Source: Halomonas getboli (GTDB taxonomy: Bacteria > Pseudomonadota > Gammaproteobacteria > Pseudomonadales > Halomonadaceae). From it: 64,000 nucleotides of DNA. Shown here piece after piece: positions 43,420-56,602 of the stretch. Within the stretch, counting starts at the first letter, position 1. The number at the start of each line of letters is the position of its first letter. A program made the position numbers and the translations under genes. The stretch is taken from the NCBI RefSeq assembly GCF_023094245.1, contig NZ_JALMEW010000001.1, forward strand, positions 860,757 through 924,756, written 5' to 3'. Below the pieces are notes generated by a model, which made no database searches, was not told where the DNA came from, and saw nothing but the letters and a program-made list of their open reading frames with translations.

Positions 43420-44796
43420 TTACTTGTTGAGGTCTTCGCCCGGCAGCACGTCCTTGCCGTCGAAGTAGTCGCGGGTCAGCTTGAACACCACCGGCGACAG
43501 CAGCGCCAGAGCGATCAGGTTCGGGATCGCCATCATGGCGTTGAACACGCTGGCCAGCAGCCACACGAAGCCGAGCGGCAGCACCGAGCCAACGAAGATC
43601 GCCAGGATGTAGATCACCCGGTAGAACTTGATCGCGCCCACGCCGAACAGGTACTCGAAGCACTTCTCGCCGTAGAAGGCCCAGCCGAGGATGGTGGTGA
43701 AGGCGAACACCGCCAGGGCGAAGGACACCACGTACTGGCCGATACCCGGCAGTGCCTCGTTGAACGACAGCGTGGTCAGGGCCGCGCCGGTCTCGCCGGA
43801 GGTCCAGCCGGTGGTGAGGATCGCCAGCGCGGTGATCGAGCACACCACGATGGTGTCGATGAAGGTGCCGAGCATGGCGATCAGGCCCTGGCGGACCGGG
43901 TTCTTGGTCTGCGCCGCCGCGTGGGCGATCGGCGCGCTGCCGAGGCCGGCCTCGTTGGAGAACACGCCGCGGGCGACACCGAACTGGATCGCCTTGGCCA
44001 CGGCCGCGCCGGCGAAGCCGCCCGCCGCGGAGATCGGCGTGAAGGCGTGGCCGAAGATCAGGCCCAAGGCGTGGCCAATCTGGTCGGCATTGATGATCAG
44101 CACCAACAGGCCGCAGACGATGTAGGCCACGGCCATGATCGGCACCAGCTTGCCCGCCACCTTGGCGATGCGCTTGATGCCGCCGAGGATGACCGCGCCG
44201 GCCAGCACCATGATCACCAGGCCGGTGATCCAGTGCGGCAGGCCGAGGGATTGCCCCAGGCCGTCGGCCACCGAGTTGGACTGCACGGTGTTGCCGATGC
44301 CGAAGGCCGCCACGGCGCCGAACAGCGCGAAGGCGCCGCCCATCCAGGCCCACTTCTGGCCCAGGCCGTTGCGGATGTAGTACATCGGGCCGCCGACGTG
44401 ATCGCCGGCCTCGTCGACCTGGCGATAGCGCACGGCCAGCACCGCCTCGGAGAACTTGGTGGCCATGCCCACCAGGGCGGTGATCCACATCCAGAACACC
44501 GCGCCCGGGCCGCCAAGGAAGATGGCGGTGGCCACGCCGGCGATGTTACCGGTGCCGATGGTCGCGGACAGTGAGGTCATCAGCGCGTTGAACGGCGACA
44601 CCTCGCCTTCGCCTTCCTCACCCTTCTCGGTGCTTCGCCCCTGCCACAGCAGCTTGAAGCCCATGCCCAGCTTGCGGATGGGCATCACCTTCAGACCGGC
44701 CTGCAGATAGAGGCCGACCCCGAGCAGCAGCACCAGCATCAGAGGGCCCCATACGACCCCCTCGATGGCCGACAGAAAATTGGTCAAGGTTTCCAC
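43420..44796 (-). CDS. Sodium:alanine/glycine symporter (AGCS family)
   Basis: Inner-membrane Na+-coupled amino acid symporter of 458 residues with about eleven helices. AGCS signatures are SPFNALMTSLSATIGTGNIAG near residue 66 (split here as ALMTSLSATIGTGNIAG) and GVFSNEAGLGSAPIAHAAA. The start codon is GTG at 44796 with AGGGAGA upstream. Being in series with gcvT and divergent from gcvHP, it most likely imports glycine (or alanine) for cleavage, an inference from context. Confidence 0.93.
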   Translation of the reverse strand: METLTNFLSAIEGVVWGPLMLVLLLGVGLYLQAGLKVMPIRKLGMGFKLLWQGRSTEKGEEGEGEVSPFNALMTSLSATIGTGNIAGVATAIFLGGPGAVFWMWITALVGMATKFSEAVLAVRYRQVDEAGDHVGGPMYYIRNGLGQKWAWMGGAFALFGAVAAFGIGNTVQSNSVADGLGQSLGLPHWITGLVIMVLAGAVILGGIKRIAKVAGKLVPIMAVAYIVCGLLVLIINADQIGHALGLIFGHAFTPISAAGGFAGAAVAKAIQFGVARGVFSNEAGLGSAPIAHAAAQTKNPVRQGLIAMLGTFIDTIVVCSITALAILTTGWTSGETGAALTTLSFNEALPGIGQYVVSFALAVFAFTTILGWAFYGEKCFEYLFGVGAIKFYRVIYILAIFVGSVLPLGFVWLLASVFNAMMAIPNLIALALLSPVVFKLTRDYFDGKDVLPGEDLNK

Positions 44797-45306
44797 GTCT
44801 TGTCTCCCTAGAGATTGTTGTTATGCACCAACGTGCATGGTCTTGCGGGCGGGTGATACCAAGGATGATACGAACTCGCGTACCATAGCGGATCATTCCG
44901 TTGGGGCTCCAGTCTCCTATAGGAAAATATGGCGATTGCGTCGAGCGACAGCATGAAGCTTAGCCGACATCGCTTCGGGCGAGGCGCGGCGACAGCCCCC
45001 TGCCGTCCCGGGAGCCGCAAAGAAAGAAATTTTTTTCTTATCGGAAACGCCGGCCACTCTAGCCGCCCGTCATCCCCCTCGCAAGCCCCTAGGCACCACG
45101 CTACGAACGCCCGCCAGGCGGTGGCATGTCAGCTCGAGCGGCCGCAAACGGGCAGGAAGTCTCCCGTCCGCCTACGCTGTGAGAGGCGCCACGCACCGCG
45201 CCGCGCAGAGCCCCGTACGACCCCAGGCTTTCCGGGGCTCGCCAAATGTCGTCGGGGGCGTTAGGATGCCCCTGCGTCTGAAACCTTTTTCGTATAGGAA
45301 AACGTC
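44797..45306. promoter_or_regulatory. Divergent intergenic region of the glycine locus
   Basis: A 510-bp gap between the symporter and gcvH. Near the symporter lies a perfect inverted repeat ATGCAC-CAAC-GTGCAT (44823-44838). On the gcvH side two successive hairpins are visible: GAGCCCC (45208-45214) with GGGGCTC (45234-45240), and GGGGC (45255-45259) with GCCCC (45268-45272). They end 35 bp before the gcvH start and could form a structured leader. ATAGGAAAA occurs on both sides of the gap. I could not match the conserved core of the glycine riboswitch on either strand. No gene is supported here. Confidence 0.45.
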
Positions 45307-45699
45307 ATGAGTGCTATCCCCGCCAACCTGCGCTACGCCGAAAGCCACGAGTGGATCCTGGACAACGGCGACGGCACGGTGACCATCGGCATCACCGACC
45401 ATGCCCAGCAGTCCCTCGGCGACGTGGTCTTCGTCGAGCTGCCCGAGGTGGGCGCCGCCCTGGCCAAGGGCGACGAGTTCGGCGTGGTCGAGTCGGTCAA
45501 GGCCGCCTCCGACCTCTACGCCCCGCTGTCCGGCGAGGTGATCGCGGTCAACGAGGAGCTCGAGGACGCCCCCGAAACCCTGAACGAATCCCCCTACGAG
45601 GACGGCTGGATCCTGAAGCTGCGCCTCGAAGAAGCCGGTGCTCTCGACGAGCTGCTGGACGCCGACGCCTACCAGGCGCTGGCCGACGCCGAGGACTGA
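45307..45699 (+). CDS. gcvH: Glycine cleavage system H protein
   Basis: Lipoylated carrier of the aminomethyl intermediate, 130 residues. The lipoyl-accepting lysine is K65 in [15 protein letters not shown]. Other family segments are [14 protein letters not shown] and [26 protein letters not shown] precedes the ATG. It is followed by gcvP after 118 bp; the gap has no hairpin, so the two are probably one operon. Confidence 0.97.
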   Translation: MSAIPANLRYAESHEWILDNGDGTVTIGITDHAQQSLGDVVFVELPEVGAALAKGDEFGVVESVKAASDLYAPLSGEVIAVNEELEDAPETLNESPYEDGWILKLRLEEAGALDELLDADAYQALADAED

Positions 45700-45817
45700 T
45701 CCGACCCCGTCGGTCCCGGCGGCGGGGCATCGCGCCAAGGCCACCCCTCGCGCCATGCCCCGCGCCCCCTTTCCCTTTTCCCTGCCCGCATCGGGCGCGA
45801 CCGCAATAGGGTATTCC

Positions 45818-48712
<2,895 letters not shown>

Positions 48713-48736
48713 TCTCGTACGGATGACCGCACGCAA

Positions 48737-48769
48737 AGCGCCCCGCCATTCGGCGGGGCGCTGTCGTTT
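48737..48769. terminator. Terminator between gcvP and convergent LysR gene
   Basis: Perfect 11-bp stem AGCGCCCCGCC (48737-48747) / GGCGGGGCGCT (48752-48762), loop ATTC, followed on the plus strand by GTCGTTTG. It closes the gcvHP operon. Confidence 0.8.
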
Positions 48770-48821
48770 GCGGGGATATCACATAAGAGGATGGGACCTG
48801 CGGGGCCCGCGGTCAGCGGCG

Positions 48822-49784
48822 CTAGACGTCAGCCGAGCGACCCGCCGGCACCTCGCCCAGGTCGGCCGAACCGGCGTCGCCGTGGCCATAGCGCTCGTGA
48901 TGCCGATGCTCGCGGAAGGCCTCCAGCAGGCGGGTGTAGCGCCGCGGCATGCGCATGCCGCGACGGGTCACCAGGTAGAGCGTTTCCTGCACCGGGTGCG
49001 GCAGCGACAGCTCCCGCACCTGGCGCTGCCAGGGCGAGGTCTCGAGCACCAGCCGCGAGACCACGGTAAAGCCCAGGCCGCGGGCCACGGCGTCGAGCAC
49101 CATGCTGACCTCGTTGGTGAAGCCCTGGCGCGGAAAGTGACTCATGGAGCGGAACTCGCCGGGGAAGTTCTGGCGCAGGAGTCCACCGGCGCGATTGACG
49201 CCGTCCGCGTAGCCGATGAAGCCCAGCGCCATCAGATCGGCCAGGCCGGTGCCGGTGAAGTCCGCCGGCACCACCAGGCACAGCGGCTCCTGATGCCAGG
49301 CCTCGCACTCGAGCTCGGGGTGACGCACCGCCTCGGTGACGATGCCCAGGTCATGGCGGCCGGCCTGCACGTCGGTGACGATCTCGTGATTGAAGGCGAA
49401 GCTGTAGCTCACCGTCAGCCCCGGATGCATCTGCTGCTGGCCGAGGATGAAGGGATAGAACATCAGCCCCACGCTGCCCGGCGAGGCGATGCGGCACTCA
49501 CCGCTGTCGAGGCTCTCGTCGTCCAGCGAGTGGCGAAACTGTTCGTGCTCGGCAAACAGCTTGAGGGCGTAATCGTAGGCGCGGCGACCGGCCTCGGTCA
49601 GCACGAAGCGACGGCCCTGGCGGTCGAGCAGCGACTTGTCGAGGTAGCGCTCCAGCTTGCGGATATGCTGGCTGACCCCGGGCTGGGTCATCTCCAGACG
49701 CTGGGCGGTCCGAGTGAAGCTGCCGGTCTCGACGAGCGTGATGAAGGTGCGGAAATACAGGGCGTTGAACATGGCGAGGGGCAT
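48822..49784 (-). CDS. LysR family transcriptional regulator
   Basis: LysR-type regulator of 320 residues. The HTH is seen in FRTFITLVETGSFTRTAQRLEM and QPGVSQHIRKLERYLDKSL, with an effector domain to about residue 290 and an extended His-rich tail (REHRHHERYGHG). The start may be the ATG at 49784 or 49772; neither has a strong ribosome binding site. It is divergent from ppnN across about 200 bp and convergent with gcvP. Possible targets include ppnN or the gcv genes, but nothing in the sequence decides this. Confidence 0.88.
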   Translation of the reverse strand: MPLAMFNALYFRTFITLVETGSFTRTAQRLEMTQPGVSQHIRKLERYLDKSLLDRQGRRFVLTEAGRRAYDYALKLFAEHEQFRHSLDDESLDSGECRIASPGSVGLMFYPFILGQQQMHPGLTVSYSFAFNHEIVTDVQAGRHDLGIVTEAVRHPELECEAWHQEPLCLVVPADFTGTGLADLMALGFIGYADGVNRAGGLLRQNFPGEFRSMSHFPRQGFTNEVSMVLDAVARGLGFTVVSRLVLETSPWQRQVRELSLPHPVQETLYLVTRRGMRMPRRYTRLLEAFREHRHHERYGHGDAGSADLGEVPAGRSADV

Positions 49785-49981
49785 CTTGACCAGGGGAGCC
49801 GAGCGTCAACATTCTACCAGCTCACCCCGAAGCGCGCAGCGCTGCGCCTCCGGCGGGGGCGTGGTAGCATCGAAGCAGGCGGCATCGAGCCGTCATTCAG
49901 GCGCGATCCGACGCGCCGGCAAGCGAAGGCCAGGCACGCTCGGACACCGCCGCTCCCTTTCCAGTGACACGGACGCGCTGC

Positions 49982-51343
49982 ATGGCCAATACCATTTCCA
50001 GCATCATCTCCCCGGAAGGCAGCCTCGAGATCCTCTCCCAGCACGAGGTCAACCGGCTGCACGACACCTCCCGCAGCGGGCTCCACGGGCTCCTGCGCAG
50101 CTGCGCCCTGGCCGTGCTGAATTCCGGCAATCCGACCGACGACGGCCTGGCGCTGATGGAGACCTACCCCGATTTCGACATCGAGATCATCCAGCAGGAC
50201 CGCGGCGTGCGCCTCAAGCTGACCAATGCCCCGGCGGAGGCCTTCGTCGACGGCAAGATGATCCGCGGCATCCGCGAGCACCTGTCCTCGGTGCTGCGCG
50301 ACATCGTCTACGTCTACAACGAGATCCAGTCAGGCGATCGTTTCGACCTGACCACCGGCGAAGGCACCACCAACGCCGTCTTCCATATCCTGCGCAAGGC
50401 CGGCACCCTGCACCCCAGCCGCGACCCGAGCATGGTGGTGTGCTGGGGCGGCCACTCGATCTCCCGCGAGGAATACGACTACACCAAGCACGTCGGCTAC
50501 CACCTGGGACTGCGCGAGCTGGACATCTGCACCGGCTGCGGCCCTGGCGCCATGAAGGGACCGATGAAGGGTGCCAACGTGGCCCACGCCAAGCAGCGCC
50601 GCGCCGAGGGCCGCTACCTGGGCGTCTCCGAGCCCGGCATCATCGCCGCCGAGGCGCCCAATCCGATCGTCAACGAACTGGTGGTGATGCCGGACATCGA
50701 AAAGCGCCTCGAAGCCTTCGTGCGCCTGGGCCACGGCATCATCGTGTTCCCCGGCGGGGTCGGCACCGCCGAGGAGATCCTCTATCTGCTCGGCATCCTG
50801 CTGCACCCGGACAACGCCGACATGGAGCTGCCGGTGATCCTCACCGGCCCCGCCGACGCCGCCGACTACTTCAAGCGCATCGACGAGTTCCTGGTCTATA
50901 CCCTCGGGGAATCCGTGCGCCGGCTCTACGACATCATCATCGACGATCCGGTCGAGGTGGCGCGCACCATGCGCAAGGGGATCGATAGCGTCACCGAATA
51001 CCGCCGCAGCCGTCAGGACGCCTTCTATTACAACTGGCGCCTGACCGTGGCCCGCGACTTCCAGGCACCCTTCGACCCGACCCACGAGGCCATGGCCGGC
51101 CTGGCCCTGCATCGCGAGCAGCCGGTGCACGAGCTGGCCGCCAACCTGCGCCGGGCCTTCTCCGGCATCGTCGCCGGCAACGTCAAGGAGCGCGGCATCC
51201 GGCTGATCGAGGCCCACGGCCCCTTCCGCCTCAACGCCGAACCGGAGCTGATGGCGAGGCTCGACGAACTGCTGAACTCCTTCGTCGCCCAGGGACGGAT
51301 GAAGCTGGCCGGCGAGTACAAGCCCTGCTATACGCTGGGCTGA
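49982..51343 (+). CDS. ppnN: Pyrimidine/purine 5'-nucleotide nucleosidase PpnN
   Basis: LOG-family nucleotide 5'-monophosphate nucleosidase (formerly YgdH), 453 residues against 454 in E. coli. The core LOG motifs are CTGCGPGAMKGPMKGA and PGGVGTAEE. The N-terminal domain (MANTISSIISPEGSLEILSQ) and C-terminal extension identify the long PpnN form, which is controlled by (p)ppGpp in E. coli. The start at 49982 is chosen by alignment to the family; the GTG at 49964 is less likely. Heptad repeats begin directly after the stop. Confidence 0.94.
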   Translation: MANTISSIISPEGSLEILSQHEVNRLHDTSRSGLHGLLRSCALAVLNSGNPTDDGLALMETYPDFDIEIIQQDRGVRLKLTNAPAEAFVDGKMIRGIREHLSSVLRDIVYVYNEIQSGDRFDLTTGEGTTNAVFHILRKAGTLHPSRDPSMVVCWGGHSISREEYDYTKHVGYHLGLRELDICTGCGPGAMKGPMKGANVAHAKQRRAEGRYLGVSEPGIIAAEAPNPIVNELVVMPDIEKRLEAFVRLGHGIIVFPGGVGTAEEILYLLGILLHPDNADMELPVILTGPADAADYFKRIDEFLVYTLGESVRRLYDIIIDDPVEVARTMRKGIDSVTEYRRSRQDAFYYNWRLTVARDFQAPFDPTHEAMAGLALHREQPVHELAANLRRAFSGIVAGNVKERGIRLIEAHGPFRLNAEPELMARLDELLNSFVAQGRMKLAGEYKPCYTLG

Positions 51344-51444
51344 GTGAGGGGTGAGGGGTGAGGAGTTATCGAGCAGTGGGGCGAGGCGTTGAACGACGAG
51401 CCCTGCCGCCCCTCTCGCCTCACCCCTTGCGCCTTACCCCTTAC
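51344..51444. repeat. Facing heptad arrays between convergent genes
   Basis: Left array: GTGAGGG, GTGAGGG, GTGAGGA (51344-51364), adjoining the ppnN stop. Right array read on the minus strand: GTAAGGG, GTAAGGC, GCAAGGG, GTGAGGC, GAGAGGG (51444-51410), which includes the stop codon of the membrane protein gene. The arms face each other with about 45 bp between and differ mostly by A/G transitions. Same architecture as the elements at 20743 and 31693, different unit. Confidence 0.65.
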
Positions 51445-51812
51445 TTGCTGACCACCGGCCTGATCCAGATGCCCAGCGCATGCAGCAGCAGCCCCAGGGT
51501 CGTGCCATGGGAGGCCAGCAGCGCCAAGCCGCTCCAGCCGGCGACGAGCCCCTGCCAGGCCGCCATCGCCACCAGGCCGACGATCAAGCAGATCAGCAGC
51601 CGGCGCAGCAGCGCCGGCAGCCTGGCGCGGGCTTCGGCGGCCAGCAGCCGCCACTGGGCCAGCGCCACGCCGAGCACCGCCACGATGGCGAGCGCCAGCA
51701 GGGTCAGGCGGGTGTGGTGGCCGCCGACCAGGTAGCGCGGCAGGGTCGCCGCCATCATCGCCGCCAGCCCGACCAGCAGACTGAGCCGCTCCGGGCTCGA
51801 GGTCGCGCCCAT
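51441..51812 (-). CDS. Small hypothetical membrane protein
   Basis: A 123-residue protein with four predicted membrane helices: about residues 12-30, 36-54, 68-86 and 92-115. No family was recognised. The ATG at 51812 overlaps the flavodoxin stop codon (TGATG), so it is translationally coupled to the flavodoxin. The stop codon lies within a heptad array. A role near the flavodoxin redox protein is possible but unsupported. Confidence 0.7.
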   Translation of the reverse strand: MGATSSPERLSLLVGLAAMMAATLPRYLVGGHHTRLTLLALAIVAVLGVALAQWRLLAAEARARLPALLRRLLICLIVGLVAMAAWQGLVAGWSGLALLASHGTTLGLLLHALGIWIRPVVSK

Positions 51813-52282
51813 CAGGTCACCTTCAGCTGCTGGGTGGCGATCCACTCCTCGACCCATGGCACGGCCGCGTCGTCGGCCATGAAGGTCTCCATGGCGTCGA
51901 TCTCGAGGCGCTCGCCCAGGCGCGTGGCGCCCTGCCCCTGCAGCCGTTCGTCCAGGGCGCGACCGGCGCCGCAGAAGGAGTCGACGTAGGAGCCATCGCC
52001 CAGCGCGATCATGCCATAGCGCAGCTCGGTGAGCCCGGGGCTCTGGGCCTCAAGTTCGCGCACGAAGGGCACCAGGTTGCCGGGCACGTCGCCGCTGCCG
52101 GTGGTGGACACGCAGAACAGCGCCAGATCGGTGGGCGTATCGATCAGATCGGCCAGGGTCGGCTGGTCGAAGATCTCGACCTCGTAGCCGGCGCCCTCGA
52201 ACAGCGGTTGGACCTGCTCGGCCACATCCAGGGCACCGCCGTACATGGTGCCGACGAAAATCTTGAGCTTGGGCATGGACAT
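51812..52282 (-). CDS. Flavodoxin (MioC-like)
   Basis: FMN-binding electron carrier of 156 residues. The phosphate-binding loop is in KIFVGTMYGGALDVAE, and the isoalloxazine-stacking loops are STTGSGDVPGN and LGDGSYVDSFCGAG. Length and sequence resemble MioC and other short-chain flavodoxins that serve as diaphorase-type partners. The start is ATG 52282 or 52276; both have weak ribosome binding sites. Coupled to the downstream membrane protein gene. Confidence 0.9.
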   Translation of the reverse strand: MSMPKLKIFVGTMYGGALDVAEQVQPLFEGAGYEVEIFDQPTLADLIDTPTDLALFCVSTTGSGDVPGNLVPFVRELEAQSPGLTELRYGMIALGDGSYVDSFCGAGRALDERLQGQGATRLGERLEIDAMETFMADDAAVPWVEEWIATQQLKVT

Positions 52283-52411
52283 GTCTTGGATTTGCCTGAG
52301 AAATTCGCTCGGATTTTAACACGGCCCCGGCCACGGTCGCATCTTCGCCCCTCCCCTAGCCTGGTGAGTATCAATAAGATGGAATGACTTTCCATATAAA
52401 AGGAGCCCGCC

Positions 52412-52618
52412 ATGACCCAGACCTTCGAAGCCTGGATCACCCCCCTGATGATCGGCGGCCTGATGCTGTTCATGTGCTTCATCATCTGGGATCTGGCCAG
52501 GCAGTCGAAGGCCGGTCGTTTCGGCACCCTGATGTTGTTCGTGGTGCTCGGTGCCGGCATGCTGGGCTACGTGCTCAAGGTGGTCATCACCTGGTGGCTG
52601 GAAAGGGGCGCATTCTAG
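52412..52618 (+). CDS. DUF2788 family membrane protein
   Basis: A 68-residue inner-membrane protein with two helices (about residues 9-28 and 38-60) joined by a basic loop, DLARQSKAGRFG. It resembles the DUF2788 family found in gammaproteobacteria; the function is unknown. AAAGGAG sits 6 nt before the ATG, so expression is well supported. It converges with ihfA across a strong terminator. Confidence 0.8.
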   Translation: MTQTFEAWITPLMIGGLMLFMCFIIWDLARQSKAGRFGTLMLFVVLGAGMLGYVLKVVITWWLERGAF

Positions 52619-52637
52619 CGGCCGTACCGACAGGCAT

Positions 52638-52673
52638 AAAAAAGCCGACGCCACCCCGGGGGATGGCGTCGGC
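52638..52673 (-). terminator. Terminator of the thrS-to-ihfA cluster
   Basis: Perfect 10-bp stem GCCGACGCCA (52644-52653) / TGGCGTCGGC (52664-52673) with a GC-rich loop. On the minus strand it is followed by TTTTTTATG. It lies 22 bp after the ihfA stop. Confidence 0.88.
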
Positions 52674-52695
52674 ATGTCGCATGAAGGAGGCCTGG

Positions 52696-52998
52696 TCAGC
52701 CCTCCTCGGGATGGTACTCCTCGACCTGCGTCTTGAGCTTCTGCCCCGGCCGGAAGGTCACCACCCGCCGGGCGGAGATCGGAATCTCCTCTCCCGTCTT
52801 GGGGTTACGGCCCGGCCGCTCGCTCTTGTCCCTGAGGTCGAAGTTCCCGAAGCCCGACAGCTTGACCTGCTCGTTCTCGCGCAGGCAGGCGCGGATCTCC
52901 TCGAAGAAGGCTTCCACCATGGACTTGGCCTCACGCTTGGAGAGACCGAGGTCGGCGTGCAGATGTTCGGCCAGTTCGGCCTTGGTCAACGCCCCCAT
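52696..52998 (-). CDS. ihfA: Integration host factor subunit alpha
   Basis: DNA-bending nucleoid protein of 100 residues, partner of IhfB. The family segments are [34 protein letters not shown] and the DNA-intercalating arm [18 protein letters not shown] with its Pro. The start at 52998 has GAGGGAAG upstream. It is the last gene of the cluster, 38 bp after pheT, as in E. coli. Confidence 0.97.
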   Translation of the reverse strand: MGALTKAELAEHLHADLGLSKREAKSMVEAFFEEIRACLRENEQVKLSGFGNFDLRDKSERPGRNPKTGEEIPISARRVVTFRPGQKLKTQVEEYHPEEG

Positions 52999-53036
52999 GT
53001 CGCTTCCCTCTCGCTGCTGGTCGAGCCCGGAATCCC

Positions 53037-55418
53037 TCATGCGCGAAGCTCGGCGCCCAGATGCAGCCGCGACTCCTCGACGATGGCATCGACCAAGTGG
53101 TTGATTTCCTCGTCATTTAGCGTGCGCGAAGGATGCTGCCAGGTCAAGCCCAGGGCGACGCTCTTGCGACCCTCGGCCACACCCTTGCCCTGATAGACGT
53201 CGAACAGGCGCGCCTCCACCAGCCATTCGCCGGCCTGGGCGTGGACGGTGTCGAGCAGCGCCTGGACCGGGCACTCGGCGTCGACCAGAAAGGCCAGGTC
53301 GCGACGCACCTCGGGATAGCGCGACAGCGGCGCGAAGGCCGGCACCTGCCCCTGTGTCAGCGCCTCGAGGCGAACCTCGAACAGCACCGCATCGACCTTG
53401 AGGCCCAGCTCGGCGCGCACCGCCGGGTGCAGAGTGCCGATCCAGCCGGCCTCCTCGCCGCGGTACAGCACCCGTGCGCTCTGGCCGGGATGCAGGGCCG
53501 GATGTTCGGCCGGCTCGAAGCGCCAGGCCTCGGGCTCGCCGCCCATGGCCAGCAGCGTCTCCAGGTCGCCTTTCAGATCGAAGAAGTCGACCTTGTCCTT
53601 GCCGCCGCTCCAGCCTTCCGGCTCGCGGGCGCCGCAGACCAGGGCACCGAGCATCGGCACCTGATGCAGGCCATCGAGCTCGCCGCGGAACACCAGGCCG
53701 GTCTCGAACAGCCGTACCCGGGTCTGCTGGCGATTGAGATTGTGCTGCAGCGCACGCACCAGGCCCGGGAACAGGCTCGCCCGCATTACCGAGAGATCGC
53801 TGGAGATCGGGTTGGCCAGCGCCGGGGAGACCGACTCGGGCAGCAGCGTGGACTGCAGCTCGGGCGCGACGAAGCTGTAGGTCACCGCCTCGAAGTAGCC
53901 GCGCGCGACCATCTGGTTGCGCAGGCGGGACAGCGGCGTGCGCGCCTCGTGATCGGGCTCGAGGCCCAGGCGCGCCTGGGGACGACGCACCGGCAGGCGG
54001 TTGTAGCCGTGGATGCGTGCCACTTCCTCGATCAGGTCTTCCTCGATGGCCAGATCGAAGCGCCAGCTCGGAATGCGCGCCTGCCAGCCGGCCTCGACGC
54101 TCTCGACCGCGAGGCCGAGGCGCTCGAGGATCTCGCCGACTTCCTCGCCGTCGAGCACCTTGTCCAGCGCCTGGTCCAGGCGCTCGCGGCGCAGCAGCAC
54201 CTCGCGATCGCCGGGCAGGCGTTCGGCGTCGACCACCTCGACCAGCGGGCCGGGCTCGCCGCCGACGATCTCCAGCAGCAGCGCGGTGGCACGCTCGGCG
54301 GCCTCGCGGGCCAGCGCCGGGTCCACGCCGCGCTCGAAGCGGTGAGAGGCGTCGGTGTGCAGGCCATAGGAGCGAGCCTGACCGGCCACCGCCAGCGGCG
54401 AGAAGTGCGCCGCCTCGAGGAAGATGTCGCGGGTCTCGGCATTGACGCCGGAGTGCTCGCCGCCCATCACGCCGGCGATGGCCAGCGGGCCGCGCTCGTC
54501 GGCGATCACTAGGGTGCTGTCGACCAGGGTGATCTCCTGGCCATCGAGCAGCACCAGCCGTTCACCCTCGCGGGCGCGACGCACCACCACGGCCTCGCTG
54601 AGGTTGGCGCGGTCGAAGGCGTGCAGCGGCTGGCCGAGCTCGAGCATCACGTAGTTGGTGACGTCGACCACCGGGTCGATGGCGCGAATGCCGCTGCGAC
54701 GCAGGCGCTCGACCATCCACAGCGGCGTCTCGGCGGTCACGTCGACGCCCTTGATCACACGGCCCAGATAGCGCGGGCAGCCGTCAGCATCCTCGACGCG
54801 CACCGGGAAGGTCTCGTCGTGGCTCGCTGCCACCGGCGCGATGGCCGGGCCTTCGACCGGCAGGCGGTTGAGCACGCCGACCTCGCGGGCCATGCCCTTG
54901 ACGCTCAGGCAGTCGCCGCGGTTGGGGGTCAGGTCGACCTCGATGGTATGGTCGTCGAGGCCGAGGTAGCCGCGCACGCCCTCGCCCACCGGCGCCGCGG
55001 CCGGCAGCACCAGGATGCCCGCCGAGGCGTCCTCTTCCATGCCCAGCTCGGAGGCGGAGCAGATCATGCCGCGGGACTCGACGCCGCGCAGCTTGGCCTT
55101 CTTGATCTTGAAGTCACCCGGCAGCACCGCCCCGACTCGGGCGAAGGGCACCTTCTGGCCCACGTCGACATTGGGCGCGCCGCACACGACCTGAACGCGC
55201 TCGCCGCTGCCGTCCTCGACCTGGCAGACATTGAGCTTGTCGGCGTCGGGATGCTGTTCGCGGGCGACGACCTCGGCCACCACCACATCGCTGAACTCGG
55301 CCGCCACCGGCTCGATGGCATCGACCTCGAGGCCGGCCATGGTGACCTGGTCGGCCAGTGCCTGGGTCGCCAGCGCCGGGGAGACCCATTCACGCAGCCA
55401 CTGTTCGGAAAATTTCAT
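53037..55418 (-). CDS. pheT: Phenylalanine--tRNA ligase beta subunit
   Basis: Large subunit of the heterotetrameric PheRS, 793 residues. Domains in order are the tRNA-binding EMAP-like domain (about 40-150, with [30 protein letters not shown]), B3/B4 editing domain (about 210-370), B5 (about 400-470), the inactive synthetase-like core, and the C-terminal ferredoxin-fold anticodon-binding domain ([19 protein letters not shown] onward). AGGAA precedes the ATG. It follows pheS by 33 bp in one operon. Confidence 0.97.
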   Translation of the reverse strand: MKFSEQWLREWVSPALATQALADQVTMAGLEVDAIEPVAAEFSDVVVAEVVAREQHPDADKLNVCQVEDGSGERVQVVCGAPNVDVGQKVPFARVGAVLPGDFKIKKAKLRGVESRGMICSASELGMEEDASAGILVLPAAAPVGEGVRGYLGLDDHTIEVDLTPNRGDCLSVKGMAREVGVLNRLPVEGPAIAPVAASHDETFPVRVEDADGCPRYLGRVIKGVDVTAETPLWMVERLRRSGIRAIDPVVDVTNYVMLELGQPLHAFDRANLSEAVVVRRAREGERLVLLDGQEITLVDSTLVIADERGPLAIAGVMGGEHSGVNAETRDIFLEAAHFSPLAVAGQARSYGLHTDASHRFERGVDPALAREAAERATALLLEIVGGEPGPLVEVVDAERLPGDREVLLRRERLDQALDKVLDGEEVGEILERLGLAVESVEAGWQARIPSWRFDLAIEEDLIEEVARIHGYNRLPVRRPQARLGLEPDHEARTPLSRLRNQMVARGYFEAVTYSFVAPELQSTLLPESVSPALANPISSDLSVMRASLFPGLVRALQHNLNRQQTRVRLFETGLVFRGELDGLHQVPMLGALVCGAREPEGWSGGKDKVDFFDLKGDLETLLAMGGEPEAWRFEPAEHPALHPGQSARVLYRGEEAGWIGTLHPAVRAELGLKVDAVLFEVRLEALTQGQVPAFAPLSRYPEVRRDLAFLVDAECPVQALLDTVHAQAGEWLVEARLFDVYQGKGVAEGRKSVALGLTWQHPSRTLNDEEINHLVDAIVEESRLHLGAELRA

Positions 55419-55451
55419 GTCGGTTCCTGTTTCCGCGTAGTCGGTGGTCGA

Positions 55452-56501
<1,050 letters not shown>

Positions 56502-56510
56502 TCACATGCC

Positions 56511-56545
56511 AAAAAAACAGGGGAAGAGCGGCTGCTCTTCCCCTG
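56511..56545 (-). terminator. Attenuator-like terminator upstream of pheS
   Basis: Perfect 12-bp stem CAGGGGAAGAGC (56518-56529) / GCTCTTCCCCTG (56534-56545), loop GGCT on the plus strand. On the minus strand it is followed at once by seven T residues (56517-56511). It lies 40 bp before the pheS start. As strong as any terminator in the window, yet inside an operon, so it is likely an attenuator. Confidence 0.85.
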
Positions 56546-56555
56546 CGACGATCCG

Positions 56556-56590
56556 TGGCAGGGAACGCTCACGGGGAGCGCGCCCTGCCA
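56556..56590 (-). promoter_or_regulatory. Leader hairpin between rplT and the pheS attenuator
   Basis: TGGCAGGG (56556-56563) pairs with CCCTGCCA (56583-56590); inside, CGCTC (56566-56570) pairs with GAGCG (56576-56580). It precedes the attenuator terminator by 10 bp. No Phe-rich leader peptide was found in the 130-bp spacer. Confidence 0.55.
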
Positions 56591-56602
56591 GCACGAGATC
56601 AC

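Noticed and set aside
42202-44574. 790-codon frame opposite gcvT and the symporter
   Set aside because: His/Asp/Gln-rich antisense shadow of two well-recognised genes.
44929-45264. 111-codon frame in the glycine-locus gap
   Set aside because: Arg/Pro-rich translation, no ribosome binding site, and it runs through the hairpins before gcvH.
44797-45306. Glycine riboswitch
   Set aside because: Expected by context, but the conserved aptamer core could not be found on either strand by eye.
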